Shown here: piece after piece, positions 46,836 to 55,185 of the stretch
How the letters are laid out: each line of letters begins with the position of its first letter
Numbering within the stretch: position 1 is the stretch's first letter
Assembly (NCBI RefSeq): GCF_019972155.1
Contig: NZ_BOVL01000005.1
Span: 248,001 to 312,000 of the forward strand
Length of the DNA stretch: 64,000 nucleotides
Direction of reading: 5' to 3'
Origin: Bradyrhizobium sp. RD5-C2
GTDB taxonomy: Bacteria > Pseudomonadota > Alphaproteobacteria > Rhizobiales > Xanthobacteraceae
The notes under the pieces: model-generated
Seen by the model: the letters and a program-made list of their open reading frames with translations, nothing else
Told to the model about the DNA's origin: nothing
The model's database searches: none
Translations under genes and position numbers: made by a program

Positions 46836-47615
46836 TCAGGCGTTGAGCAGCTTCATCGCGGCTTCGTGCACGCGCGGATCGCCGGCTGCGATGATGCGGC
46901 CGCCGCCTTGCGCCGGCTTGCCGTCCCAGGTGGTGACGACGCCGCCGGCGCCGGTGACGATCGGGATCAGCCCGGCAATGTCGTAGGGTTTCAGCTCGGT
47001 CTCGACCACGAGGTCGAGATGGCCGGCCGCGAGCATGCAATAGGAGTAGCAGTCGCCGCCGTAGCGCGACAGGCGCGCCGCATGCTCGACGCGGCCGAAG
47101 CGGGCGCGGTCATCCGGATTCATCAGCAGCGGGCTCGTGGTGAAGACGGTCGCCTCCTTCAGCGAGGCGCAGCGTCGCACCGAGAGCCGCCGCTCGCCCG
47201 ACGGCCCGGCGTAATTCGCCGAGCCGTTATCACCGGAGAAGCGCTCGCCGATATAGGGCTGGTGCATCATGCCGAATACCGGCGTACCTTTGTGCAGCAG
47301 CGCGATCAGCGTGCCCCAGATCGGAAAGCCGGCGATGAACGACTTCGTGCCGTCGATCGGGTCGAGCACCCAGACATAGTCGGCGTCCTCCCGCTCGTTG
47401 CCGAACTCCTCGCCGACGATGCCGTGCTGGGGGAAGTTCGCCTTGATCAGCCGCCGCATCACCGCTTCCGCGGCCCGGTCGGCTTCGGTGACCGGATCGA
47501 AGTCGCTCGAGCTCTTGTTGTCGACCGAGAGCGAGGTGCGGAAGAAGGGCAGGATGGTTTCGCCGGATGCGGTCGCGAGGCGGCCGATGAAGGCGGTAAA
47601 GTCGATGACCGTCAC
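46836..47615 (-). CDS. hisN: Histidinol-phosphatase, inositol monophosphatase family (HisN type)
   Basis: A 259-residue Mg2+-dependent phosphatase. The metal-site motifs are GEEFGNE (Glu, residues ~68-74), WVLDPIDGTKSFIAG (D-P-I-D-G-T, ~82-96) and KPYDIAGLIPIVTGAGG (W/Y-D-x-A). The G-T-K-S-F-I form and overall length match the alphaproteobacterial HisN group, which completes histidine synthesis by dephosphorylating histidinol phosphate. Another IMPase-family substrate is possible. It has no histidine-operon neighbours. An sRNA of the suhB/mmgR family lies divergently upstream. Confidence 0.87.
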   Translation of the reverse strand: MTVIDFTAFIGRLATASGETILPFFRTSLSVDNKSSSDFDPVTEADRAAEAVMRRLIKANFPQHGIVGEEFGNEREDADYVWVLDPIDGTKSFIAGFPIWGTLIALLHKGTPVFGMMHQPYIGERFSGDNGSANYAGPSGERRLSVRRCASLKEATVFTTSPLLMNPDDRARFGRVEHAARLSRYGGDCYSYCMLAAGHLDLVVETELKPYDIAGLIPIVTGAGGVVTTWDGKPAQGGGRIIAAGDPRVHEAAMKLLNA

Positions 47616-47979
47616 GGCATGTCCCTGAAATGCGCAAACGACGCGATAGAAACCGGATGCGCTCTTGCCTAGCTCAATCGCAGACGGCGCGCACGATTAA
47701 CGAAGCGTTATCCCAGCCTGATGACGCGGTTCCGGACTTTCGAGTTGGCTTCGATTCGAAAGTCTCCCTGGCTTCGGGGCGGATCACGAAGTTGCGAGTT
47801 CTGGTATACAAGCTATGCGCTGAACGCTGTCCGATCTCGATTTCTCGCGTAAGATATTGATATTCAACATCTTAATTTGGACCTCCGGCCATGTTGCAGT
47901 TTCGCCAGACTTACCAACATTACCCAAGAAATGTTTCGAAAGTTCTTGCGTTTTGTGCAGCGCGGTCGCATATTGTTGC
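47616..47979. other. Gene-free region upstream of hisN
   Basis: About 360 bp between hisN and the sRNA. Frames present (for example near 47630-47860) have no ribosome site or protein-like pattern. The hisN promoter should lie near 47620-47700 on the minus strand. Near 47950-47976 a TTGCGT and a CATATT hexamer about 18 bp apart may form the sRNA promoter on the plus strand. Confidence 0.5.
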
Positions 47980-48068
47980 GGTGCGGTAGCGCCTCGCGCT
48001 ATCGCTGCCCTCCTTGGGCGTTTCCTCCCTAGACTTGGGCCGCTTGTTCATTCAAGCGGCCCTTTTTT
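47980..48068 (+). ncRNA. mmgR: suhB/MmgR-family small regulatory RNA
   Basis: A short transcript is predicted. A first stem-loop lies at 47983-48005 (GCGGTAGCG / CGCTATCGC arms). Then comes a single-stranded core containing TTTCCTCCCT (48021-48030), which I recall as the conserved core of MmgR/suhB (alpha-r8) RNAs and which is complementary to Shine-Dalgarno sequences. A strong Rho-independent terminator follows (GGGCCGCTTG / CAAGCGGCCC, 48037-48062, then six Ts). The RNA lies divergent from an inositol-monophosphatase-family gene, as in the original suhB motif. It probably represses mRNAs with Hfq; in Sinorhizobium MmgR limits PHB granule accumulation. Confidence 0.8.
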
Positions 48069-48179
48069 CTTGGGCCGTCATTTCTGCGAGTGAACTGGGA
48101 ATCCAATTCGGCGCTTTCGCATCGCCAGTTTGAATTCTTGGTTCATGTCTTTATCGGCATCACGGTGCCGACGAAGGAT

Positions 48180-49148
48180 TTACTCCGCTGCCGCCTGAAA
48201 CGGGCCGAGATCTCCGAACGGAATTTTCGCGAGCGCATCCGCCAAGGTCGCGAAGTCGGCCGCCACCTGGGCGAAGCGCGGTGAACGCTCGCGTTGGCGC
48301 TCATCCATGTAGACCGCGCGGTTGAGTTCGATCTGCACCGTGTGCAGGCCGCTCGCCGGGTTGCCGTAATGCTCAGTGATGAAGCCGCCGGCATAGGGCT
48401 TGTTGCGGCCGACCGAATAGCCGAGCGAGCCCATGATCTCCTCGACCAGGTCGGGCAGCAGCGGCGCGCAGCTCGTGCCGTAGCGGTCGCCGATCACGAC
48501 GTCGGGCCGCCGCGGCTCGTCGCGCGATACGCCGACTGACGGCATCGAATGGCAATCGACCAGAATCACGGCACCGAACGCCTGGTGCGCCTTGTTGATC
48601 AGCCGGCGTAGCGCGCGGTGATAGGGCTTGTAGAGCACCTCGATCCGCCGCAGCGCCTCGTCGACGTCGAGCCGCTCGCGGTAGATCTCCTGGCCGTCGC
48701 CGACCACGCGCGGGATGGTGCCGAGACCACCGGCCACCCGCATCGAGCGTGTATTGGCAAAGCTCGGCAGCCGTCCGGTGAACATCCGCGGGTCGAGCTC
48801 ATAGGGCTCGCGGTTCACGTCGACATAGGACCGCGGGAAGTTGACCCGGATGATCGGAAACCCGCGATCGCTCACGCCCGCGATCAACTCGTCCATGAAG
48901 CTATCTTCGGAGCGGCGCAGCGAGGCCACGTCGATTCGCGACGCCTCAAGGAACTCGGCCGGGTACACCGAGCCCGAATGCGGGGAATTGAAGATGATCG
49001 GCGCGCGCCAGGCCTGCGGCTCAACGATCTCGAACGGGGGCGACAACTCGCCAGCAAATTCGGTCATTCCCTTGGCGCCGTCCCTTGCGTCCGCCTCGCC
49101 CCGCAAGAACTGATTCTGCCGGAAAAGCGGAGATTTATAGGCGGGCAT
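48180..49148 (-). CDS. hutG: N-formylglutamate amidohydrolase family protein (HutG-like)
   Basis: A 322-residue metal-dependent hydrolase that releases glutamate from N-formylglutamate in histidine breakdown. Family marks are IIFNSPHSGSVYPAEFL (residues ~51-67), RVNFPRSYVDVNREPYELD, VILVDCHSMPSVG (metal ligands D-C-H) and HTVQIELNRAVYMDE. The first 27 residues are charged and not family-like, and an ATG at 49067 (MTEFAGEL) would give 295 residues, so the start is uncertain. No other hut genes are adjacent; pairing with cpdR nearby is common in rhizobia. Confidence 0.87.
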   Translation of the reverse strand: MPAYKSPLFRQNQFLRGEADARDGAKGMTEFAGELSPPFEIVEPQAWRAPIIFNSPHSGSVYPAEFLEASRIDVASLRRSEDSFMDELIAGVSDRGFPIIRVNFPRSYVDVNREPYELDPRMFTGRLPSFANTRSMRVAGGLGTIPRVVGDGQEIYRERLDVDEALRRIEVLYKPYHRALRRLINKAHQAFGAVILVDCHSMPSVGVSRDEPRRPDVVIGDRYGTSCAPLLPDLVEEIMGSLGYSVGRNKPYAGGFITEHYGNPASGLHTVQIELNRAVYMDERQRERSPRFAQVAADFATLADALAKIPFGDLGPFQAAAE

Positions 49149-49373
49149 TGTCGGTAATCGCGATCATTCTGCCAAGTGAAAAGAGTGTGGCGCCGCCTGG
49201 AACGCGTCTTAAAGGCGGGAAATGCCGCACAAGGTTGATTCGATGCGTGGTTTCGGTCCACAAATGGTCGGCGCGCATTTGCCGCTGGCTTGACGCAAAT
49301 TTCACCCGAAATTTACCGTCTGTCGGGCTTACTGTTCGGACTGCTCCTCAAGCCGGATTCGACGATCCCTGCC

Positions 49374-49733
49374 ATGCCGAAAATTCTTCTCGCCGAAGAC
49401 GACACCGATATGCGCCGCTTTCTGGTCAAGGCACTGGAAAATGCGGGTTTCAAGGTCTCGCCGCACGACAACGGCATGTCGGCCTATCAGCGGCTGCGTG
49501 AGGAGCCGTTCGAAATGCTGCTCACCGACATCGTGATGCCCGAGATGGACGGTATCGAGCTGGCGCGCCGTGCCTCGGAACTCGATCCCGATATCAAGAT
49601 CATGTTCATCACCGGCTTTGCCGCGGTGGCCCTCAATTCCGATTCGGAGGCGCCGAAAAACGCCAAGGTGCTGTCGAAGCCCGTGCACCTCCGGGAATTG
49701 GTTAGCGAAGTGAATAAGTTGCTGGCGGCCTGA
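49374..49733 (+). CDS. cpdR: Single-domain response regulator CpdR
   Basis: A 119-residue receiver domain with no output domain. The acidic pocket is E8-D9-D10 (LLAEDDTD), the phospho-acceptor is D52 (LLTDIVMPEMDG), and the conserved lysine is in VLSKPVHL. In Caulobacter and rhizobia unphosphorylated CpdR directs ClpXP to degrade CtrA and other clients, linking phosphorelay CckA-ChpT to the cell cycle. The ATG at 49374 gives the usual CpdR start (MPKILLAEDD); an upstream TTG extension to 49290 is not family-like. Confidence 0.93.
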   Translation: MPKILLAEDDTDMRRFLVKALENAGFKVSPHDNGMSAYQRLREEPFEMLLTDIVMPEMDGIELARRASELDPDIKIMFITGFAAVALNSDSEAPKNAKVLSKPVHLRELVSEVNKLLAA

Positions 49734-49812
49734 TTCGCCAAAAAACCTTCACTTTGTATCCTTGCCTGCCCCGTCCGGGTCCGTTATAGGGACCCGATCC
49801 AAACACGGCTTT

Positions 49813-49887
49813 GGGTGCGTAGCTCAGCGGGAGAGCACTACCTTGACATGGTAGGGGTCACAGGTTCGATCCCTGTCGCACCCACCA
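49813..49887 (+). tRNA. tRNA-Val (anticodon GAC)
   Basis: The cloverleaf is complete. The acceptor stem is GGGTGCG / CGCACCC. The D arm is GCTCAGCGGGAGAGC. The anticodon arm is CTACC-TTGACAT-GGTAG with anticodon GAC. The T arm is CAGGTTCGATCCCTG (stem with TTC loop). CCA is encoded (49885-49887). Anticodon GAC reads valine codons GUC and GUU. Confidence 0.97.
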
Positions 49888-50184
49888 CGCTTCGCCCTGA
49901 CGGGCTTCGCGTGGCGCAGCCACGCGGAGACCATCAGGTCGAAGCGTGTCCGGCGTAGCTTGAGCTTGCGAAAGCGAAGACGGACTACCTCCGTAAGCAA
50001 GCTTATCCTATCGTCGCGCAGCGAGAGAAGGATGCCACGCCGAAGCCCAACGGGCGAAGGCGGGCCCTTGGCCGCGAGCTACGGCTCGGCAAGCCACGCT
50101 TCGCCATGACGGCGCTCTTCTGATTCAGCCTGCCAAACAGCTTGTTCGACGGCACGCCGGCGACATCGTTGGCGCGGTGCTGAT
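49888..50184. repeat. Repeat-rich, gene-free segment after tRNA-Val
   Basis: About 300 bp of imperfect inverted repeats built from CGCTTCGCC, GCGTGGCGCAGCCACGCG (a perfect stem), TCCGGCGTAGCTTGAGC and GCGAAGACGGAC. This kind of mosaic follows several tRNA genes in Bradyrhizobium relatives in my recollection. No integrase, att duplication or frame is seen. The frame around 50003-50305 on the minus strand is not credible. Confidence 0.5.
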
Positions 50185-51021
50185 TCAGTGCTGCAGGTTC
50201 CTGCCGCTCCAGGGGGAGGGCCGCGCCGGTGCGGCCGCGGCGCCGACCAACGGACGCCGATTCCAGTCCAGCACGGAGTCGCTGTGCAGCTGCTCGACGA
50301 CCCACAGGAAATAAACCGAGGCGGGAATGCCGATCAGGTCGAAGACGAGCATCGATCCGCTGCCGTGCGTCGTCGCGTCAATGAGATGGATCAGCGCGCA
50401 GGAGAAGAAGACGCCCGCCAATGCGGCCCCCGACAGCGACCACACACCGGTCGCCAGATAGCGGCGCACCTGATGGTCAGCCAGATACCAGCCGACCAGG
50501 CCGTAGGTCACGGTGACGAACACATTGGCGTAGAACGTGGCCGAGGCGACGTCGATCCAGGTGCTCGGCATCGCCACGCGCGCGGCAAGTTCGGCTGACG
50601 TGCACAGGAACGGGATGTTCGCGCCGGGCTGGGCCATCGCCCAGGCCGCCAGCCAGCCTGCCGTGATGGCGAAGCCGCCGACCAGCAACATCGCGCGATG
50701 CGGCGAGAGAGCGATCAATCGCTCGCCCTGGCCGCCCAATATCGTCTCGAACCGCAGGTACACAAATGTCAAACCTGCCGGCAGCCCGAGCAGGGTGACG
50801 GCGAGCATCGACCAGGACACGCTTTCGCCCTGCAGCACCTGGAAGCCGTGCACCAGATGATGCGGGCCGCAGCTTGCAGCCATCATCGAAAATCCGATGC
50901 CGAAGCGGGACCAGCCGCGGTAACGATGCAGGCTGACCGTTTCCCAGGCCGACAAGACGCCAAGGCCGGCGTAAGCCAGTCCGATCGCCAGATTGCTGAG
51001 GCCGATGACGAGATACATCAT
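50185..51021 (-). CDS. Polytopic membrane protein of unknown function, coupled to a GGDEF-EAL protein
   Basis: A 278-residue protein with about seven hydrophobic helices (MMYLVIGLSNLAIGLAYAGLGVLSAW; WSMLAVTLLGLPAGLTFVYL; AMLLVGGFAITAGWLAAWAM; ATFYANVFVTVTYGLVGWYL; LSGAALAGVFFSCALIHLID). Histidines lie in or next to membrane segments (ASCGPHHLVHGFQ, ALIHLIDATTHGSG), which could bind metal or haem. Its ATG overlaps the stop of the upstream GGDEF-EAL gene, so it is translationally coupled. A sensor role for that enzyme is inferred. I know no family name. Confidence 0.7.
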   Translation of the reverse strand: MMYLVIGLSNLAIGLAYAGLGVLSAWETVSLHRYRGWSRFGIGFSMMAASCGPHHLVHGFQVLQGESVSWSMLAVTLLGLPAGLTFVYLRFETILGGQGERLIALSPHRAMLLVGGFAITAGWLAAWAMAQPGANIPFLCTSAELAARVAMPSTWIDVASATFYANVFVTVTYGLVGWYLADHQVRRYLATGVWSLSGAALAGVFFSCALIHLIDATTHGSGSMLVFDLIGIPASVYFLWVVEQLHSDSVLDWNRRPLVGAAAAPARPSPWSGRNLQH

Positions 51022-52592
51022 CGCGAGACCGTCGCCTTGGTGCCCATGGGAGCCCCGATGTGATCAAGGAATTCGTCGATGAAATAGTGATGACCGCGCC
51101 GGACTGGTCCCTCCACCGGCTGCGCGGCGTGCAGCGCGCGTCCCGAACTCGGATGCCAGAGCGCCCTGGTCAGCATCGGCGCGATCTGTTCGGCGGCAAC
51201 CGGCCGCGAAAAGAAATAGCCTTGGGCAACGTCGCAACCCATGCGGAGCAGCATTGCGGCCTGCTCACTCCGTTCCACGCCCTCGGCGATGGTGTGCTTG
51301 CCCATCGCGTAGGCGAGGCTGAGGATCGACGATACGATCGCCGTATCGCCGGGCTCGCTGCTGAGACCGTCGATGAAGCTGCGGTCGATCTTCAAGACTT
51401 CGGCCGGCATGTCGCGCAGGCGCGACAGCGATGAGTGCTCGGTGCCGAAATCATCGATCGCGACGAACACGCCGAGCTGGCGGATCTGATCGAGGATTTG
51501 GACGACCTCATCCGGGGCGCTCATCATGACGCTTTCGGTGATTTCGAGACACAGAGCGGTCGGATCGACATTGGTGCTGGCGAGAACCTGCCGGAGCTCC
51601 TGAATGAAGGTCGGCTCCGCGAGCTCGCGCGGCGACACGTTCACGGTCATGGCCAGCGGGCAGCCCGGCATCAGCCTCGTCCACTCGGCGAGCTGGCGAC
51701 AGGATTCCTGCAGCACCTGTCGTCCGATCTTGACGATGAGCCCGCATTCCTCGGCGACGGGGATGAAGTCGGCGGGCGAGATGATGCCGCGCTCCGGATG
51801 TCGCCAGCGCACCAGCGCCTCGACGCCGACGACGCGTCCATCCTTCAGGCGGACCTGCGGCTGATACTCCACGAACAGCTGCGATTCCCGCAGGGCCGCC
51901 CGCAAATCGGATTCGATCTGAACGCGCTTCTCGGCGCGGGCATGCAGCTCGTCGTTGAACTCTGCCAGTCGCGCACGACCACGGACCTTTGCCGCATAGA
52001 GCGCGGTGTCCGCCTCGCGCAGCAATTGTTCGGCGCCCTTGGTGCCGGGCTTGCAGTGCGCGAGCCCGACGCTCGCCGATACCACGACTTCCTTGCCGGA
52101 AAGCAGGATCGGCTCCGCCAGCGCCGCAAGGATCCGCTTGCCGAGGTCCGCTCCGGAGCAGTCCGAGGCGCGCGGATGGAGAACCACCATCTCGTCGCCG
52201 CCGAACCGGCTCGCAGTATCTTCCGGCCCGAGACAGCCAAGGATGCGCCGGGCCATTTCGGACAACACCTCGTCGCCGCTGCTATGGCCGAGTGAATCGT
52301 TGACGAGCTTGAAGTTGTCGAGATCGACGAACAGAACCGCGATCCGCGCGCCGTCATCGGCCTCGCGCGCCAGTTCGAGATCCAGCCGCTCGAGCAGCAA
52401 GCTGCGCGTCGGAAGTCCGGTCAGCTGGTCATGCGCCGCCGTGTGCATCAGGCGTGCAATGACGCCGCGCAGGCGCTCGACCTCGGGGTTTGTTCCGACC
52501 GATGGAACGGCGGAATCACGCTCAACGCCCGAATGCTGTTCCCTGATCGCGGCCCCGAGCCGTATTGAAATGTTCGGCCGCAGTCCAGCCAT
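51018..52592 (-). CDS. GGDEF-EAL domain protein (cyclic-di-GMP turnover)
   Basis: A 524-residue cytoplasmic protein. The GGDEF domain runs ~55-220 with the active-site SRFGGDEMV; the usual RxxD inhibitory site upstream is missing (GPEDTASR). The EAL domain runs ~235-480 with VGVEALVRW, TVNVSPREL, EITESVMM, AIDDFGTEHSSL and LKIDRSFIDGL, so the catalytic Glu, Asn, Asp pair and Lys remain. The loop normally DDFGTGYSSL reads DDFGTEHSSL. ATG at 52592 (MAGLRPNIS) has GGGGACGGGA upstream; a longer frame to 52649 is less likely. The downstream gene overlaps its stop. Confidence 0.87.
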   Translation of the reverse strand: MAGLRPNISIRLGAAIREQHSGVERDSAVPSVGTNPEVERLRGVIARLMHTAAHDQLTGLPTRSLLLERLDLELAREADDGARIAVLFVDLDNFKLVNDSLGHSSGDEVLSEMARRILGCLGPEDTASRFGGDEMVVLHPRASDCSGADLGKRILAALAEPILLSGKEVVVSASVGLAHCKPGTKGAEQLLREADTALYAAKVRGRARLAEFNDELHARAEKRVQIESDLRAALRESQLFVEYQPQVRLKDGRVVGVEALVRWRHPERGIISPADFIPVAEECGLIVKIGRQVLQESCRQLAEWTRLMPGCPLAMTVNVSPRELAEPTFIQELRQVLASTNVDPTALCLEITESVMMSAPDEVVQILDQIRQLGVFVAIDDFGTEHSSLSRLRDMPAEVLKIDRSFIDGLSSEPGDTAIVSSILSLAYAMGKHTIAEGVERSEQAAMLLRMGCDVAQGYFFSRPVAAEQIAPMLTRALWHPSSGRALHAAQPVEGPVRRGHHYFIDEFLDHIGAPMGTKATVSR

Positions 52593-52956
52593 TCCCGTCC
52601 CCACTATCACTATAATATCCGGTGACGGTAGGCAGTCTGGAGTTTGCAAAAGGTTGCGTGAAGGCTGCCCGCGACTTTTGCCCGATAACGATTTGCAAGA
52701 TGGTTACAAATCTACGACAGGCGCGTGGTCCATTTGTTGCGACTTTCGTCGAGGGCCAATTGCCGCTGTGCCGACGCATGGCTACCGGAACGGGCGCGAT
52801 TGCCGGGACAATCGGCCACCGGAATGACTCCGGCTCCCGAGGCCGGCGGCCCCTTCCGCATCTCGACGATCGCGGCGCGTCGGGCAATAAAGGGCGAGGA
52901 GCACAGTGTGCACAGGGCTCCCGGCGCGATCACGGAAGGTCGAAGGAGATATCGCA

Positions 52957-53391
52957 GTGCTCGATCATATCCTGAAGTTCATGACGCTCGGGACCATTAT
53001 CGTCGGCGTCACCGCGATCTACACGGCGCTGCACACCAACAACCGGCGTCTGGGAGCCGACATCTTCCTCAGATATTCCGAGCGCATATCCGATCTGCGG
53101 CGTCGCCTGCCAACGGCGGCGTTCCATGACGAGGGCGCTGGCGGCGCCATCGAGATGACGCCGGACGAGCGCCGAATTGTGCATGAAGTCATCTTCTCGA
53201 TCTTTGAACTTTACGAGCTCAAGGTGCATGGCTTCGTTCCGCCGGGAATCTGGAAGATCAGGGAGCCCGATATCGAACGGGTGCTCTCTTTGCCGGTCTT
53301 CCAGCAGGAGTTGGCGGTCGTGCAAGGCAGGTTCGCGAAGCATCCGCGCTTTGCGGCATGGCTCGACGGGATCGGGCAAGGCAAGGCATAG
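52957..53391 (+). CDS. Small membrane-anchored protein of unknown function
   Basis: A 144-residue protein from a GTG at 52957, chosen because AAGGAG lies 9 bp upstream; the frame extends to 52906 without such a site. Residues ~1-25 are one membrane helix (LDHILKFMTLGTIIVGVTAIYTAL), and the rest is soluble and alpha-helical (ADIFLRYSERISDLRRRLP, VHEVIFSIFELYELKVHGFVP). The pattern of a short anchor and a helical domain with F-L-x-Y-S/T-x-R-x is seen in a widespread group of uncharacterised bacterial proteins. The role is unknown. Confidence 0.65.
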   Translation: MLDHILKFMTLGTIIVGVTAIYTALHTNNRRLGADIFLRYSERISDLRRRLPTAAFHDEGAGGAIEMTPDERRIVHEVIFSIFELYELKVHGFVPPGIWKIREPDIERVLSLPVFQQELAVVQGRFAKHPRFAAWLDGIGQGKA

Positions 53392-54132
53392 CCGGGCGAC
53401 GCCCGATCGAGGACCGCATGCTCTGTCGCGGGCGTGCGGTCAGGCTCGCCCTTCGGCATGGCGGGCGTGTTGACCGACGAATGTCATGAGCCATCATGAC
53501 TTTCGTCATCTCGACGTTCATATGAAAATGCCGCAGCGTGCGACGACATGTGCGCCTCGTGCGCGCGTGTTCCGTTCCCATCGATCTCATTGACGTCGCA
53601 CGTGGTGGAATGCCGCATGATTAGGCAAGCGTCTTCAGGCGCGGTCGACGCGAATCCCGTGCGCGGGATTCGCGATGTGTCATGTACCGTGCTTAAGCTG
53701 CTGCGCTCTTGCGACGTTCATTTCGTCCCAGCGCGAAGATCGAGAAAATTTTCTGAAGTCTCCGCGATGATGCGTTGCCCGATCGCATCGCATGAAAGCA
53801 ATGTTGGATTTCTTCACGGCGCACGTTGCTGCCGCTCTGGTTCTCGCACAGATTGTTCTCTAGATCGGCCAGACCGAGTCGATGACGGAGCTTCCGGGCC
53901 GGATCCGGCTATGACGCGACAATGATGAATGCCATGTGTGAGCCCGACTGCCGCAGGACCCATCGGCCCTATCAGGAGCGGCCGGCGTAAGCGGGTGATG
54001 TCCGCATCCGAAAATGCTGCTTCCTTGCCCGCCAGAAATTCGCCTGCCAGTCAGCGGCCGGCGACGTAACCTTGGGAATGCGCCCCCGTTGAGACGACGT
54101 TCGTCGTTTGCGACCACGGGGGACGGAATGAC
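53392..54132. other. 740-bp gene-free region with a long inverted repeat
   Basis: No credible gene was found here on either strand. One perfect 11-bp inverted repeat, CGCGAATCCCG / CGGGATTCGCG with a 4-nt loop, lies at 53649-53674. Repeated TCATGA/CGTCAT words occur around 53485-53520. The region is less GC-rich than the surrounding genes (for example GAAAATTTTCTGAAG near 53743) and probably includes the promoter of the AraC gene at its right end. It may be decayed coding DNA. Confidence 0.45.
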
Positions 54133-55185
54133 ATGCCAGAAGACGACAATGCGCCGGCAAGTGCCGCCAGGCTCCTCGAACAAGTTCCTCTGCCGCGCGA
54201 GCCCCGGAACATCAGGGACATAGTCCCGGCGGTACCGCGGCTTTTCACGACACGGCTCTATCCGCCATCGGAACAGTTCGAGGTCTGGAAGACGCGCATG
54301 GCCTCGCTGATCGACGTCGCGCCGCCCGATGGCTATAGCCCCGCACAGGGGTTCGAGGTGGAGTACCTGACCTGCAACATGGCCGACGTCGTCTTCACGT
54401 CAGGACGCGTTGCCGATCAAACATTCGCGCGCGTCGTCGAACCCTCGCACGGCGCGCCGGTCGATATCTGGTGGCTGTTCCGCCTGCGCTCCGGCGAAGC
54501 CCGCTTCGAAACCGCAGAGCGGCGGGTTCACGCCGGGCCAGGCGCGATGTTCCTGATCTCGCTCGACGATGATTTCCGCGGCAGCATCACGGACTATGAT
54601 GGCCTGGTGCTTGCTCTGCCGCGCCGGTCATTCGCAGACGTGGCCGATCAGCTTAACTGCGCCTGCAACATTCTGCTCTCGGGCAATCTGATCGAACTGC
54701 TGTCCGACTATCTCGACAGACTCGAAACGCGCCTGGTCCTGATGTCGCCGGAGGAACTGCGGCGGGCGGGGCGGGCGACCGCGCAGATGATCGCCGCATG
54801 CATTCAGCTTTCCTCGGACCGGCTGGAGCAAGCGCGCGGCGCAATCGAATCGGTGCTGTTCGAGCGTGCACGTCTTTATATAGAGACGAATCTCGGCGAC
54901 TTCGATCTGACGCCGGATCGCATTGCGCAGCAATTGCGGATCTCGCGCTCTGCCCTCTACCGTGCATTCGAGAGCGTCGGCGGGGTCGCCGGATATATCC
55001 TGCGCAAGCGGCTGCGCGCAGCACATGCCGAACTGGTCGCATCCACCGACAGGCAGGTGCAGGAGATCGCCTATTGTCACGGCTTCAAGCTGGCGTCGGA
55101 TTTCACGCGCGCGTTTCGGCGCGAGTTCGGCGTCAGTCCGCGCGAGATGCGTGAACGCGTGCGCCGCAGGTCAACTGCCGGTTGA
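54133..55185 (+). CDS. AraC-family transcriptional regulator (AraC-binding-like N-terminal domain)
   Basis: A 350-residue regulator. Residues ~35-230 are a cupin-like sensing domain of the type in MmsR/AraC-binding-like proteins (VWKTRMASLIDVAPP, WWLFRLRSGEARFETAERRVHAGPGAMFLISLDDDFRG). Residues ~245-345 are the two-helix DNA-binding domain (LTPDRIAQQLRISRSALYRAFESVGGVAGYILRKRLRAAHAEL; IAYCHGFKLASDFTRAFRREFGVSPREMR). It is upstream of the adhesin gene on the same strand, 336 bp away, and is the obvious candidate regulator of it. The signal is unknown. Confidence 0.88.
   Translation: MPEDDNAPASAARLLEQVPLPREPRNIRDIVPAVPRLFTTRLYPPSEQFEVWKTRMASLIDVAPPDGYSPAQGFEVEYLTCNMADVVFTSGRVADQTFARVVEPSHGAPVDIWWLFRLRSGEARFETAERRVHAGPGAMFLISLDDDFRGSITDYDGLVLALPRRSFADVADQLNCACNILLSGNLIELLSDYLDRLETRLVLMSPEELRRAGRATAQMIAACIQLSSDRLEQARGAIESVLFERARLYIETNLGDFDLTPDRIAQQLRISRSALYRAFESVGGVAGYILRKRLRAAHAELVASTDRQVQEIAYCHGFKLASDFTRAFRREFGVSPREMRERVRRRSTAG

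Noticed and set aside
45858-47672. 604-residue plus-strand frame over the Bug and hisN genes
   Set aside because: It is antisense to two recognised genes and crosses their intergenic gap; no motif is visible.
49813-50184. tRNA-Val as the attachment site of a genomic island
   Set aside because: No integrase gene, no duplicated tRNA end and no mobile genes follow within the window.
53548-53925. 125-residue frame in the gap before the AraC gene
   Set aside because: The composition is irregular, there is no ribosome site and no motif; it spans the 53649 inverted repeat.
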